Shown: positions 1-12,065, numbered from the stretch's first letter. The stretch is 64,000 nucleotides of DNA from Calliphora vicina (GCF_958450345.1 NC_088784.1:61427247-61491246); one strand, 5' to 3'. The notes: generated from the sequence alone by a model not told the origin. Made by a program: numbers and translations.

Positions 1-560
1 TCCATTAACTAAGTCCGTCCGTCTGGCTGGCTGAGTAGAGTATCCAAAACCGAAAACCGGTCAACCGGTCTTTGTAAACTCATCGGTTTCGGTTTTTTAA
101 CTTTTCGGTTTTTTGACAAACTGGTTTTTGTAAGACGGTTAACAAGTTTTAATGAAATATATTTTCTAAATCTCAATCAAACATATTTATAAAAACTTTG
201 ATACAATTTTTAAAAATATTGATTTATTTTATAGAAAATTATAGCATTTTACAATATTTCGTAAAAGATATAAAAAAAATTAAAATTTAATATAAACTGG
301 TTAACCGGTTTTTTTGAAGACAAAAACCCAAACCGTTTAACCGGTTTTTTAAAAGACAATAATCAAAACCGGTTTTTTCAAAAACATACTTTTTCGGTTA
401 AACCAGAAACTGGATTTTCAAATATGCCGGTTATTTGGACACTCTACTGGCTGGCCATGAAAACCTTGCGCGCAAGCTACAGGTCACAATTTTGCAATAT
501 CTCAAAATCGACTTTTTGCGAAAAAGAAATTTTTTATTGTTGAAAATTAATCTCTGGGGT
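1..560 (-). repeat. DINE-like interspersed repeat (family B), split by a hAT-like element
   Basis: Bases 1-31 and about 447-560 together match, in reverse orientation, the family B repeat at 39740-39800: GTCC/GTCT units, a CCATGAAAA(C/T)CTTG block, then GCGCAAG and CAGGTCACAATTTT. The match is interrupted at 32-446 by a younger element. The left edge is cut by the window and the right edge fades. Confidence 0.6.
32..446. mobile_element. hAT-like palindrome-rich non-autonomous element
   Basis: A 415-bp element lies between direct copies of CTGGCTGGC (23-31 and 447-455), consistent with the 8-bp target duplication of hAT transposons. The ends are inverted: TAGAGTATCCAAAACCG near 36-52 against TAGAGTGTCCAAATAACCG read backwards from 446. 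The inside is filled with AACCGGTT palindromes and AACCGGTC variants followed by T runs, with three exact AACCGGTT copies near 300, 336 and 366. It has no coding capacity. The outermost four bases of the left end do not pair, so the exact left edge is uncertain. Confidence 0.62.
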
Positions 561-3160
561 AGCAAAAACAATGTTTTTTCTACGACTTTATTATTTCTGA
601 ATTTTTTTTTTGACCGTCAAAACAATAAAATTTGGCTTGACAATGTTCCGCAACTTTATCCAGGAGTATTAGATCTACATTTTTTCTGAATGTACCAACA
701 TCGAAAAAATCTAAATAAGAGGAATTTTATTAAATTAATAAGAAAAATGTCATTACCACCACCTTGCGGCCATTTTTTGCAACAATTGGTGAAACAGAAA
801 AATAAATAATTTAAAAATAAAATTTGTTATTATAACTCCGAAACTACTGAGCCGATTGAAACGCAATATTTAAAGATTAAAGGTTATGTAAATTGAATTT
901 TTTTTAATAATATAGAACTAACCGTTTTTTGAATAATCATTAATTACACTGAGAAACAGAGATTTTGTTGCCCGAGATTTGCACACCTTGATGAACCCTC
1001 ATTACTATGTTATACTTGTTTTTTTCCAGTCAGCTCGAGTTTTCGAAATATCGCGGTTTTTATATTTTCATTGAACACCCCTATTTTTTTGTGTTTTTCT
1101 TAAAAATTTTGGGTAATGCAGATACGTAAACATATGCTTCTTTTGAGTATAATAAATCTAATGGATGTTTTGGCATATTTGTCTGATCTTTCAGGAAAGT
1201 TGAAATTTGACTCTTTTAGCTTTATCCTTAATAAAATTGTGCATTATGAAAATTTTAAATAAAAATTTAGCACTGCACATTCAAGGCATTATAAAAAACA
1301 TAGTTTTTAAATAAAATGAAAAATTAGTTAAAACTTTAATAAAATATTTAGATAATATCCCGAAATTTTACATCCTAAAAAAGAATTTTTTTTATAAATA
1401 AATTTTTAGGTAGTCATTATTTCTTAATACACATTTAAATCATTGACGTTTTTAAAATATTGCGAATTTTGTATTTACGTGATTTACAGCGTTTTTGGTG
1501 ATAATATCTTAAAATTTTTATTAAAAACACTAGTATTTTATAGAAAAAATAAATTTTTACAAACATATAGATTTATTTGTACATTATATATCCACGGGTT
1601 GTCTAAGTAGCGAATTTGAATACCAAAGTAAGCAAAATACAGTGTATGTTACTGATTTTCCCTGATCTTTTAACATATATTCGCCACAAATCTAACAAAA
1701 CATATTAGGATCTTTAACACAGCTTACTAGCCATAATGAAATAATATAAAAAGAGAAATTATATTTATCAAAATAAAAATAGGTATAAAACATTCAAGTT
1801 ACTAACCAAAGCATACCAAGTAGTCCAACTCTCAATTTTTTCAATTTACTCTCTCACATATACGGGTACCGTGTGAGCTCAGAGAAATGTAAACAAATGA
1901 AATGTCTTGAAATTTTAACTTTTAATTTTTGATAAAATATCGTTCTATTACACATTATTACTTTAACACATATAATTTTATATTTTTTTTAAACACTTTT
2001 AGCACTTTTTCATTGTTAAAAAGTTTCTATTTGCACAAATCAAGAAAAATTTATTTTTGGAAATTCTGACATGTAATTTTTTGTTATTGTAGAATTTAAA
2101 CTATAGGACAGACTTACAATTTTTGGTATTGAAAATTCATACAAATTCAAATTTAGAACATATTTATAAAACTCTGTTGCCTGTAGAAAATTTAAAAGTT
2201 ACCAACACATTTGTAATTTTGTTACTAACACATGTATAGAGTTAGGTACTATTGTCAAAGAATTGGACTACTTGTTATACTTTGTTACGAACATTTATAT
2301 AATTTTTTTAATATGAAATACATATGAAAAAATTTGAGTTATTTGCCAATATATATTTTCAGCGAATTTTCAATATTTTCATATAAATTAGTTTATTGCT
2401 ATGTTTTTATTGTATATAGTGAACATTTTTTTAACCCTTTTATCATAGGTCAAACTTATAAGGATGAAACTGAAAAAAGTTAATTTTCAACATCCTTGCT
2501 ATATCACCAATATATCCTGAAACTTAGATAAAAAAAATTCCAAAATGCCAAAGAAAAGACAATTAAAAATGAATTTTTAATTTTAGTCTCCATTTATGTA
2601 ATAATCCAACAAAAAGAGAAAAAAATACAGAATAAGCAAAAAAATTAAAACCGCGATATCTTAAAAACAAGAGCTCCTCAAAAAAAACTAAAGATAGTTT
2701 TGACTATGAAATGTCCCATACATGTTTTATCAAAAACATTTTCCGCGGCACCAAAACAAAATGTCAATTTTGTTCCTCTGTGTATGGAGAAACGTCTAAA
2801 AAAATTCAAAATTTTTCTTAAAAATTTTGAAAAAACGAAACCTCTCCATAGAATTTAAAATTTGGACCATATTTGCACTACTGAAACCACAATACATAAA
2901 AATTGTGTAGTGGTTGAAAAAGCCTCTAAAATTTCTTTGGTTTTGTTGTCCTATGTTATGAATATAGGCAAAAGTATTTTGTATATAAATTACTATTTAT
3001 GAATCATTTACCCATGGGTATAATGTTTAATAAAAATCCCTCTCGAATTATTATTAATCATACGTACAGTTAGACTTAATTAATAAATTATTATATTTAT
3101 GTATAAGAATTAATTAATCATGTATTTAGTCATAAAAGTCAATACGAAATATATAAATGC
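561..3160. other. No gene seen; AT-rich sequence with faint repeat remains
   Basis: No open reading frame with recognisable protein content. A possible old inverted pair is present: GCTCGAGTTTTCGAAATATCGCGG near 1033 resembles the reverse of the CCGCGATATCTTAAAAACAAGAGC stretch near 2645, and it also resembles the foldback element at 35976-37230. Sequence near 835-900 resembles generic degenerate insect repeats. Nothing else is supportable. Confidence 0.5.
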
Positions 3161-3218
3161 TACAAAAATTAGAAAACATATATATATGTATAGATATGTA
3201 TGTTTTCTAATTTTTGTA
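3161..3218. repeat. Perfect hairpin, 20-bp arms
   Basis: TACAAAAATTAGAAAACATA at 3161-3180 is the exact reverse complement of 3199-3218, with an 18-base AT-rich loop. It could be a tiny MITE, a replication-generated palindrome or a small hairpin transcript. No neighbouring feature decides between these. Confidence 0.8.
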
Positions 3219-3499
3219 ACCTCATCGTAACTCGTTTTAAATCTACAGCTTTTTTAAAGCAACAAATTTTCAAATAATATTAATCATACGTAGAGTAGTA
3301 CTTGATTAGGAAATTTTAAAATTTGCTGAGCTCAATAAACATTTTGTATATTTTTAGCGTTGCTAGAACATACTTAGTTAAACACAAGTATTTTTTTGCT
3401 AAAAAATAATTTTGTTAGAAAATACAAAAAAGTACAAAAAATATTATATAAAATATTAGTTGGAAGATTTTTGTTTTTAAAATTTTATTTGTTTAAGTG

Positions 3500-3652
3500 A
3501 AATTTAATTATACAAAATTATTATTTAAATATGTTTATAAACGAAACTCATAAATATGAGAATTATAAGAAATTTAATTAAACAAAATTATTACTTAAAT
3601 TTGCTTATTTCAGATGAATATAAACGAAACTCATAAATATGAAAATTATACG
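3500..3652. repeat. Tandem duplication, unit about 70-85 bp
   Basis: The block AAATTTAATTA(T/A)ACAAAATTATTA(T/C)TTAAAT followed by ATAAACGAAACTCATAAATATGA(G/A)AATTATA occurs twice head to tail (about 3500-3568 and 3570-3652). The second copy carries an extra stretch around 3602-3616. No function is visible. Confidence 0.75.
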
Positions 3653-3985
3653 AAACAAAAATTTTAATCACTTTGTTTCTATCATAAACGAAAGCCTATA
3701 TTTATCGGTAGAATACCATCGATTCCAAAAAAATTATGTATGTACATATAATTGGCATCATCTCATAGAATGGGCTACTGTGAGCCCTAAATGTTGCTCT
3801 TCTCCTTATTGTTGCTCTTGGCGCTGCTGCTCCTTCTATTGTAGTTTTATTATATCGTTGTACTTAACAATTCCTAAACAACTTCTATGAAAAAAGAGAA
3901 ACGAAAAAAAAACATCCCCATGATGATTTAATTTAAAGGGGTTTTGTTGCCATTGACACGTGCAGCTTTAGGGTGGCCTTTTTGA

Positions 3986-4090
3986 ATACATACATACATA
4001 CATGTGTATACATACAAACACATACACACCCATATATTAAAACAAACACACATTAGCAAACATATACATACACACAAACACATAAGTACA
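3986..4090. repeat. CATA/CACA-type microsatellite
   Basis: Imperfect ACAT, ACACAT and ACAAACACATA units run through this stretch. It is simple-sequence DNA of the kind common in fly intergenic regions. Confidence 0.8.
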
Positions 4091-4323
4091 TTTCTAAAAT
4101 GACGGCCTATTAAAACATTTTATAAACGCTTAAATTATGCCCCAAACGACTTTTTATGTTTGTGTATGACTAAATAAGTGTTTCAATCATGTTTTCGCTT
4201 CCAAAAGTGGAAGAGTAAACGAAAAATATAAAAAAGCCCGCAGTAGAATTCAATTGTTAAATATTAAGTAAAACATTTTTAAAGATGATTAAAAAAATTA
4301 AATTTAAATTAAACATGGATGAA

Positions 4324-5000
4324 AGTATAGTCGGTCAAGCCCAACCATGAAGTATCTTATACTGAGTACATGTCCAAAACCAGTTTTCGTTTAAAATTTA
4401 AGTCATTTCTTATTCGTGAGTAATTATCGGAAGTGGGCTTTATATGGGAGCTATGAAGAATTATGGACCGATCACCATTAAATTAAGTCGAGCCACTTAT
4501 TTATATATGTAACTTCTTTCTGATAAATTTTTATTTGGATTTCTACATCTTGATTTGCGCAAGTGGACCTTATATGGACCAATCCATATACAATTTTCAA
4601 ATCTGATTTCCTTTTGTATAAAATGTATTTATGAAGAAATTTGTGAAGATACCAATATGAATAATATAATTATGCGAAAAATGTAATAATTCTGGAGAAC
4701 ATTTGTATGGGAACTAGGTAAAATAATGGACCGATTTCAGATAGTTTTTACAGGCTTAGTCCATGGGCCGAACAAATTAAATTAAATATCTTCAAAATTG
4801 CGACCTGTACTTTGCGCACAAGTTCATGTTAACACCCAGCCTGACGGTCAGATGGATGGTCAGACGAACATCGTTAAATCGACTCAGAAAGTGATTTTGA
4901 GTCGATCGTTATACTATAAGTTGGATATAGGACTAATATTTTTGGTCTGTTACAAATATTAGCACAAACCCATAATACCCTCTCAACTTTGATGGTGTAG
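4324..5000 (+). mobile_element. DINE-1/mini-me-like repeat, family B copy 1
   Basis: The copy starts with GTATAGTCGGTCAAGCCCAACCAT and ends with a CATAATACCCTCTC...GGTGGTGTAGG-like tail shared with copies ending at 20836 and 39934. In between are the shared blocks TATGGGAGCTATGA, GGACCGAT, CTTTGCGCACAAG, a GACGG/CAGA tract and ATCGTTAAATCGACTCAG. A non-coding interspersed element with an internal (GTCY)n-type tract is the described architecture of DINE-1/mini-me elements. Assignment to that class is an inference. Confidence 0.65.
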
Positions 5001-5744
5001 GTTACACATAATTTAAATTAGTATGTATTTAAATAAACTATATACTAATAATTAAAAGCACACACCCGTTTGCCGTGCACATGAACAAACCATATTTAGG
5101 AAGTCACAAAAAATAATAAGGACATTTAGTTGACATTCTCTGCATAAATTGCAAGTGACACAATTCAGCACAAACCTGTTCCCCAAAGTAATAAAATTAT
5201 TTTAATTTAATGTTGAAAATAACTTTATCATCATCTCCGGGTTTTGTTATTGTCATACTCGTAAATGTATGAAGGGAAGGATTCTGGGAATTGCTGCTAA
5301 TAAGGAACCTTAAAGTCAATTTAATATAAAAACTTTTCAACATAAATGAAAATTTTATTACGGAAATTTGTTTGACAAATGGCTTAAAAATGTTATATAT
5401 AAGTATATTTAACATGGTAAGTAATTGATAAGTTTTAATAATCCCCAGAATAGCATTATGATGTCTAAATCAATCCAATGAAAGTGGGTACAGTGCAGAG
5501 TAAAACTTTTATTATTATTTAGAAACTTAATTAAAAAAATCATAATCAAAGTTAAAAACAAAGTTTTTCAATCTTCTAACCAATATGGTATTGTAAAGTC
5601 GTAATGGACAAAAATATAGCTTTGATGTGTTATCCACAGGTCATTCTAAATACCAGACCACAGATCTCAGCAAAATACCTGATCTTATACACTTAATCTA
5701 GAAATGTAGATTGAATCTCAACATCTATGAAAACAGGAAAATAT
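5001..5744. other. No gene seen
   Basis: AT-rich sequence. The only reading frames are short, and none shows family motifs. Confidence 0.5.
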
Positions 5745-6060
5745 AACGATTGTCTGAGAATTGTTATCAGATATATACCAGCAGCAGATTTCATTTATTA
5801 TCTTATCTGGACATATAGTTAGATCGATTTAGCCATTCATAAATCTGTTAACAAATGTAGATTCAGTCCCATCGTTTAGTGTAAATAATTTATTAGCAAT
5901 TATAAATTATAATTGAGTATCTCCTCTTTTGTTGCTGTTAGAACTACCGCAAGAGAGGTGATACGAGTTAGCATCACAGTCTATTAAAATATTCCTAACT
6001 GTTTTCCTGACAGATTTTGGTCTCCAGCATTGGTCTCCAGCAGTACGCCCGCGGGCACCG
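5745..6060 (-). pseudogene. Decayed LINE endonuclease (R1/I-like) fragment
   Basis: Reading the minus strand downward from about 6060 gives a frame with DCDANSYHLSCGSSNSNKRG. This corresponds to the conserved CDANAHH..WGS.....RG block of the apurinic-type endonuclease in R1/I-like non-LTR retrotransposons. Across a stop the same frame continues with TLNDGTESTFVNRF, then across a second stop with IDLTIC and WYISDN, matching in order the usual TFV, ID(V/L)T and W.VSD blocks of that domain. The WGS tryptophan is changed to cysteine and two in-frame stops are present, so the copy is dead. No reverse transcriptase follows on this strand, so only part of one element survives. The domain is clear; the clade is an inference. 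Confidence 0.72.
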
Positions 6061-8199
6061 TCTATGTGTGAGTTTCTTATATATGTGAAACCGAATTTAA
6101 AAAAACGAACATGAGTTATTTTACAAGTGTTGCCATTGAAGGATATTTTCATAAGAAATTTGGTTCAGTGTACACAAATCGTAACACTAGAATACGAAGC
6201 AAATATATTGTTGTGAGTGTTTGGTTAACAATGTTCTAAAGCCACAAAAAAAACACGACTTTTTTGATAAAAGATATTTGATAATCTGTATACAGCATAT
6301 GTGCAAGGAATACGATCAAGCTGACAAAGCTAAGATTATTATTATTGCCCAAATATAAATGTTTTAAAAACTTTGAAAAATTATACCATTTGATGATTTC
6401 GAGTTATTAAGTATTTGTATTGTCTTAGAGTTTGCAAAAACGCAATTCATCTTAAAAAGCTCCATATTAAGAAAAGATGTAAAGTTTTTCCACCAAAACA
6501 TAAAATTCAAGAAGCAAAAAAGAAACAGCTTTCCTTCGTCTTCAACTATAGAGCTGACCGAAACATATGCCATAATAAAATTCCAGTTAATCCGCGAAAT
6601 AACTGGAGTAAATGAAAAATTAATCAATGATTATACATAATTCGCCAAACAATATCTTCTGGCTATATGATAAATCCATATACATTTGGAAAATACGCTT
6701 CAGAAACAGCAAATTGTTCAACTTTATTCTCCTCCGTCGTGTCCATTCTTCCAAATTTTGAAAAATATGATCGTGCTACAAAAAAGCATCTCTTCTTTTT
6801 TTTCAAGGTACAATAAAGATGTTTTGTCTAGACCGAACACGATTAGAGATAGTATTCTTCTCGGTAGAAGACCTAACTTTTTGAATATATCCAAGCCTCT
6901 ATTTTGAATGGCTTTTTTATCTAGCTTACATCTCCTTATATGAATTTGCATTGTCGTCTGCACTTACTTCACAATCCTGTTATTTATGTCGTTTTCCAAT
7001 TTGTCCTACTGTACCATTGGCATTTTATCGGATGCGCAATTTGAGTCGATGACAGTGTAACAAACTTTCCCCTGCCATTTTGGCACGTTCTTCTCTCCCG
7101 TCTGAGTCTCCAAAATGTTATATTTCGAGAGTTGGGAACTGCCAGAGACATAAGGAGTTATGGCTCAGCGAGGAGCTTTTTTTCAGTTTTGTTTCGTCAA
7201 CGACATACAGTTCTTCTGTATAACGAATCCTATTCCCCTTATCATTTGTCTCTGTTTTGCTGATTTCCTTTGTTGGACACCAGAGAGTGTCTTTGTACAA
7301 AGTTTGGATATACTAGCAGGTACTTGCTTGATCATTTATACATTTTTCTTCAATTTGTCTATTCTTAAATTATCTGTTAAATTGTTAAACGTAAATTTAC
7401 CTCCTAGGTAAAGATATATGTATATCTATTTTGTAATGCAAATTTATATCTTAGTTAAAAATATCTATATATAATTTTCATAGAACATATCTGCTTGTGG
7501 AAATTAGGTATCTGGAAAATTTACCAACCAAGTGGCCTTGGTTGAAATTGAAATTAATCAAAAGTTCAATAGTAATTTAATTTTTTTCTCTTATTCATTA
7601 TTTATTAAATATTAATTTTTAAGAAAAAATTCTACAATTTACATATGTATTCCAGTCCGAAATAAATAAAAATATTGTTTATTGTATGTTAAATAAAAAT
7701 ATTGCACCAAAGCATAAAGTAAAAATAAAAACTTTACTGAAAAAAAGTAAAACAAAAAAAAAATACCTTTAATATTTAGTGGTTTTGGAATGCACTCAGA
7801 GTTTGAATTGCTTTTTGCAAATTTGTTTGAAAGATAAAACGAAAGCATAAAAATAACATGAATACATAGTAAACGAAAGGGAATTCAAGTAAAGTGGTAA
7901 ATGATGTTTGTATATTTGATGAAGCTTGCTGCTGCTACTAAATACTTCATTCTCTCTGCAATGAAAATTTTAAATAAACAAGTAAGTGAGTTTAAATCGA
8001 AACAAATATTCTACTACTAAATTACTAAAAATTAAAAAAAAAAATCTGTGGAAAATTTTTTTTTTTTAGTTTTTTAAACCCTTAATGGACTGAATTATAA
8101 TGGATATTGTACTAAAACTGGGAAAATTACGTTAGGAGTAGCCCTTAAAACTGTCTATGGATACTAGTTTCCCAAGTCCAGAAGAAGTTTAAAGTAAAC
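6061..8199. other. No gene recognised
   Basis: Several open frames of 60-87 codons occur on both strands (for example minus 6724-6963 and minus 7118-7300). Minus-strand 6650-7300 has a slightly coding-like composition, but stops break every frame and I recognise no domain. An old unidentified pseudogene is possible and is not claimed. Confidence 0.45.
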
Positions 8200-8765
8200 A
8201 TTCAGTAGAAATATTACCATTTTTTAAAATAGTAGTAGAAATACTACTTAAATACTATCTTTTTTTAAAAAATAGCAGTAGAAATATTACCATTTTTGAA
8301 AATATTTGTAGAAATACAACTTTTTTAAAAATAGTAATAGAAATACTACCTTTTTTTAAAATTGTAGCAGAAAAACTATTTTTTTTTAAAAAATAGTAGT
8401 ACAAATACTACTTTTTTAAAATAGTAGTAGAAATACTACCTTTTTTAATTTAGTAGTTGAAGTACATACCTTTTTTATAAATAGTGGTAGAAGTACTACC
8501 TTTTTTTAAAAATAGCAGTTGAAATACTACCTTTTTAGTAATAGTAGTAGAAATACTACCTTTTTTTAAAATAGTAGTAGACTTTTTAGAAATAGTTGTA
8601 GAAATAATACATTTTTTAAAAATAGTAGTAGAAATACTACCTTTTTGAAAAATAGTAGTAGACTTGTATGTATACTACCTTTTTTAGAAATAGTAGTTGA
8701 AATACTACCTTTTTTTAAAATAGTAGTAAAAATACTACTTTTTTTAAAAATAGTAGTAGAATTTG
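8200..8765. repeat. Minisatellite, unit about 30 bp, block 1
   Basis: About 18 imperfect head-to-tail units of roughly 28-31 bp follow the pattern TAGTAGTAGAAATACTACC, T run, A run. Each unit contains an inverted pair (GTAGTA...TACTAC), so single units could fold. Unit length varies mainly through the T/A runs. A short minus-strand frame over the array encodes only repeated Lys-Lys-Gly-Ser-Ile-type residues and is not taken as a gene. Confidence 0.88.
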
Positions 8766-9117
8766 TATGTATGTATATTTTTTCTCTGGATATCTCTGTG
8801 TATACATTAGGGTGAAACATTTTGTTTATGTTTTTTTATGGGCACGGTGACAAGAATATGACAAATTATAAATATTTTCATGTCACTATAAACAGAAGAA
8901 TATTTGTTTCAGCTACAGATTTTAATACAGGTGATTCAGTAATATCGACGTAGAATTAAAATGTATCTTTGGTATCTGAAAGAGCCGTAATTTATTTGAC
9001 GTTGTGGATATACTTTTTACGATGCACAGCTAATTCACGAATATGTTGTTGAGATCTGTTAACATTACAATTAATAAGTTTTTAGGATGTTTCTTTGAAT
9101 CACTGGGCCGACAAACC
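8766..9117. other. Non-repeat segment interrupting the minisatellite
   Basis: About 350 bp of ordinary AT-rich sequence separate the two minisatellite blocks. It has no coding signal. I could not find clear terminal repeats, so whether it is an inserted element is open. Confidence 0.5.
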
Positions 9118-9280
9118 TGGCAGTAGAACTACTACCTTTTTTAAAAATGTAGTAGAAATAGAAATATGTACTACTTTTTAAAATAGTACTAGAAAAACTA
9201 CTTTTTTAAAATAGTAGAAGAAAACTATTTTTTTAAAAAAATAATATTTCTACAACATTTTTAAAAATGTTGTTTTTTAA
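9118..9280. repeat. Minisatellite, unit about 30 bp, block 2
   Basis: The same unit family as at 8200-8765 resumes after the interruption (AGTAGAACTACTACC, T/A run, and variants) and decays toward 9280. Confidence 0.8.
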
Positions 9281-9309
9281 GATTCTAATGGTTGCAAATA
9301 AAATATAAC

Positions 9310-9768
9310 CCATTAAATTTACAATTTTATTACCTACTCTACGAATGTCAAGTCTGTCATTCCGTTTGTAATTTTTACATTTTTCAATTACGACCCATAA
9401 AGCATATATATTCTGGATCGTTATATGTAGATGTTGAAATCAACTTTCCCAAATAACTTACATACATGATATGTTGCAGAGATACAAGCAAAAAACCATG
9501 ACTACAGCAATGTTTAACCTATTTTTGATCTGCAGATACAAATCTCATGATACATATTTTAAAAACCTTTCCTACGACATAGACTAACAATGGGAGAAAA
9601 TCGGGAAACATTTTGTAACCCTAGTTTTTTTCAATCATAGTTTTTTCACTAATAAAATTTATTTCACAAAATTTTTTTTTTTTTCACCAAAAAATATTTT
9701 CATACTTAAGCTATACTTATTAGTGAAGGGTGTATAACATTCGTCACAGCCGGATATAGCTCTCTTGA
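9310..9768 (-). mobile_element. DINE-1/mini-me-like repeat, family A copy 1
   Basis: The reverse-oriented copy begins with GTCATTCCGTTTGTAATTT, then CATATATATTCTGGATCGTTAT, and GTTGAAATCAACTTTC. It ends with GTGAAGGGTGTATAA and a degenerate TTCG...CCGGATATAG end. This is the reverse of the terminal hairpin and TTATATACCC start seen in the copies at 29848 and 62500. Confidence 0.65.
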
Positions 9769-11449
9769 TTGTTTCAATTTCATTAATATTTGTAGCTACA
9801 TATTTTTCTGTTAATATTTTTCATTTAGTTATGAGCACTATAAAATATTCTTGAAATTGCTGGAACAAAAATATATGCATGTATATTAGGGTTATGCTTA
9901 TATTGAAATTTGTACGTTTTATTTGTTTAATAATTATTTTGTTCGCGTTTACACTAGGGCCCTTATTAAAAATTAAAATTAAGCAATAAGAAAATCTTTT
10001 TGTTGTCAAATTAAAATTGAAAAATAAATTATAATACAGTGCTTAAGCTTAATTGTTTCCTGAGTTCATCGCGGCCCCCTGGAATGTTTATACGAACCCC
10101 AAAAGAAACGAGGACTCTCATTTGAGAACCTTTACTTGTTATACGATTTTGTATAAATTTTAAAAATGTATTTTTTAGACAAAAGAGAACATGTTTATAA
10201 TAAAGTCGAATATAAAGGACTCCCTAATATACATGTATGTATGTGAAAAAACCTCACAACAACAATGCGTTTTATAGGTCACCATAATGAAAAAATAAAA
10301 ACGAATAATAAAAGCAAACCAGCACAATTACCCGAACACATAAAAGCATTCTTTCGTGCACATGGTGTAAGTATGCTGCACTTTTTGTTGAAACAACATT
10401 TAAATGTTGATGTTCAATTCTACAACTACCAGTACTACTGCATAATTGGATGGCCCCAATTGTGTCGAACCAAAAAATTTGGTTAATGTTTTTTTTAACA
10501 ACATTTCTACAATTAATTGTTAAGGGAAAGAAATAGTAATTTGTCCCCTTTTCTTTATAATTATATTATAGTTAAGCACCAAGTATGACATACAATTTCA
10601 GTTAGAATAATCTAACAAATTTTATTGTGGCCCTCCTAATACAATAATTTATACTTTTTATTAAGAGCAGTTAAGGATTTTGTTTTTTGTTTTCATTCGT
10701 TGCAACAACTACAAAATCCCTGGTATCTATCTGTACACCAGCGCAACAACAGACACGCAAAAAAAAATAACCACTTGTGACATTCAGTGGCTTATGAAAA
10801 ATACTTCAATTCGTCTGCTATGCAGAAAACACAAACAAATTTTAATAAATTTGTATATATTTTTTTTTTATTATTTGTTCATATTAAGATACACCACCAT
10901 CAATAATAAAAAAATCGACAAAAATATTTTGTAAATACACTTGAATGCACTGTATTGCAGTATAAACGAATACACTGTGTATTTAAAATTCATACTATCA
11001 TACATATGAGCAGTTCATATTTAGGTTTTTTATATACATAGTTGCACTGTTTTATATAAGACATTTTATTGATCCTTAAGACATTTTATATAGATTTAAA
11101 TGTCATTGTAAAACACGCTCACGTCCAAAATACTAATCCCAAAGTAACGAATGTCTCCCAAACTGTTTACCACTGCTCTAGGATGCTTTGTTTTAAAAAT
11201 CAGATACATAAATCAGTTTTGTAGAAAAATAGTTTTGAACAAAAATGTGTGACATCTTCGAACAACTTTGAGTTTTTTAACAAAACATCCTTTCTGAAAT
11301 GTTTTCTAACCTTATTGTTTTCATGTGCGTATAATCTTAGGTTAGAATATGTTGGATGTTAGCAAATTAGCGAGTACACTCGGAGACCCTTAAAGCCCAT
11401 TATGATACTCTTGGAAATTCTCACATGTAATCTAACGATTTTGTGATTC
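9769..11449. other. No gene seen
   Basis: AT-rich sequence with frames of at most 84 codons and no recognisable motif. The stretch 11103-11131 (TGTAAAACACGCTCACGTCC and the next bases) is repeated at 48069-48098 inside a family A repeat, so a fragment of that family probably lies here. Confidence 0.5.
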
Positions 11450-12065
11450 ATGTGGCCTCATGAGAACCAACCGAAACTTCTGACAAATGAAATAGACCTG
11501 TATCAAGACATCTTAGTCTACACTCCTGTAGAGCCGGGCAGTAGTTGTTACGCAACCCATACGTTCCGACATATGCCGAATCATACAGTGCCTAGTAATT
11601 ATAACCGTAAGAAGCTTCATGGAATTCATTTCAAAAGCCAAGATAGTTTTGGTTCTTTCTCTCAATAGAGATGGCCGAATTATTGCGAATATTTTTGTTA
11701 AGTATATCTTACAACGTTCATTCGCTAATCAAATGCGATATCGCAACCAAGGTGGAGTGAAATCACCATTGAACAAGATTTATGTCCAAAGACGACCCGT
11801 TCGACTCGACTCGACAAGGTGTTGCCTAAGTACGTAAATGCAATAGAGAAAACATTTCGACCTTATTACTATGGAGTTGAGAGCCTTTATTGATGTAGGG
11901 CAGGCAATGTAGAAGTTAATGGTTTAAGTTTCAAGATAAAATTCCCGAATTTTTCTCGCGACTTTGTCGATGGCTTACATCTCTGCCTGGAAGATGGCGC
12001 AGTCTGATCAAAATAAAATTTCCGAACCAGCGCCCTTTTCCTACTTCGAGCAGTCAGTGTAGATT
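11450..12065 (-). pseudogene. Decayed LINE RNase H and C-terminal region (R1/I-like)
   Basis: On the minus strand near 12060-11900 one frame reads IYTDCSK, then EKGAGSEI, then CAIFQAEM and AIDKVA. This corresponds to the RNase H start (YTDGSK..GAG) and its second motif (FQAE) in LINEs that carry RNase H. Further down, near 11620-11560, another frame reads KLLTVIITRHCMIRHMSERMG, matching the LTG.(L/I)TGHC....H..R(L/M)G block before the C-terminal zinc-binding tail. The glycine of TDGSK is cysteine, several stops interrupt the frame and the frame changes at least once, so the copy is inactive. Minus-strand 12104-12316 just upstream encodes a 70-residue frame that may belong to the same old element, but I do not recognise it. 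Confidence 0.65.

Noticed and set aside
6724..7300. Minus-strand coding-like stretch as a host pseudogene
   Set aside because: No domain recognised and stops in every frame; not enough to call.
8200..8820. CRISPR-like array of 30-bp repeats
   Set aside because: Units are contiguous with no unique spacers, and the sequence is eukaryotic. It is a minisatellite.
10265..10486. A 73-codon frame as a small gene
   Set aside because: No recognisable motif, and length is within chance for this composition.
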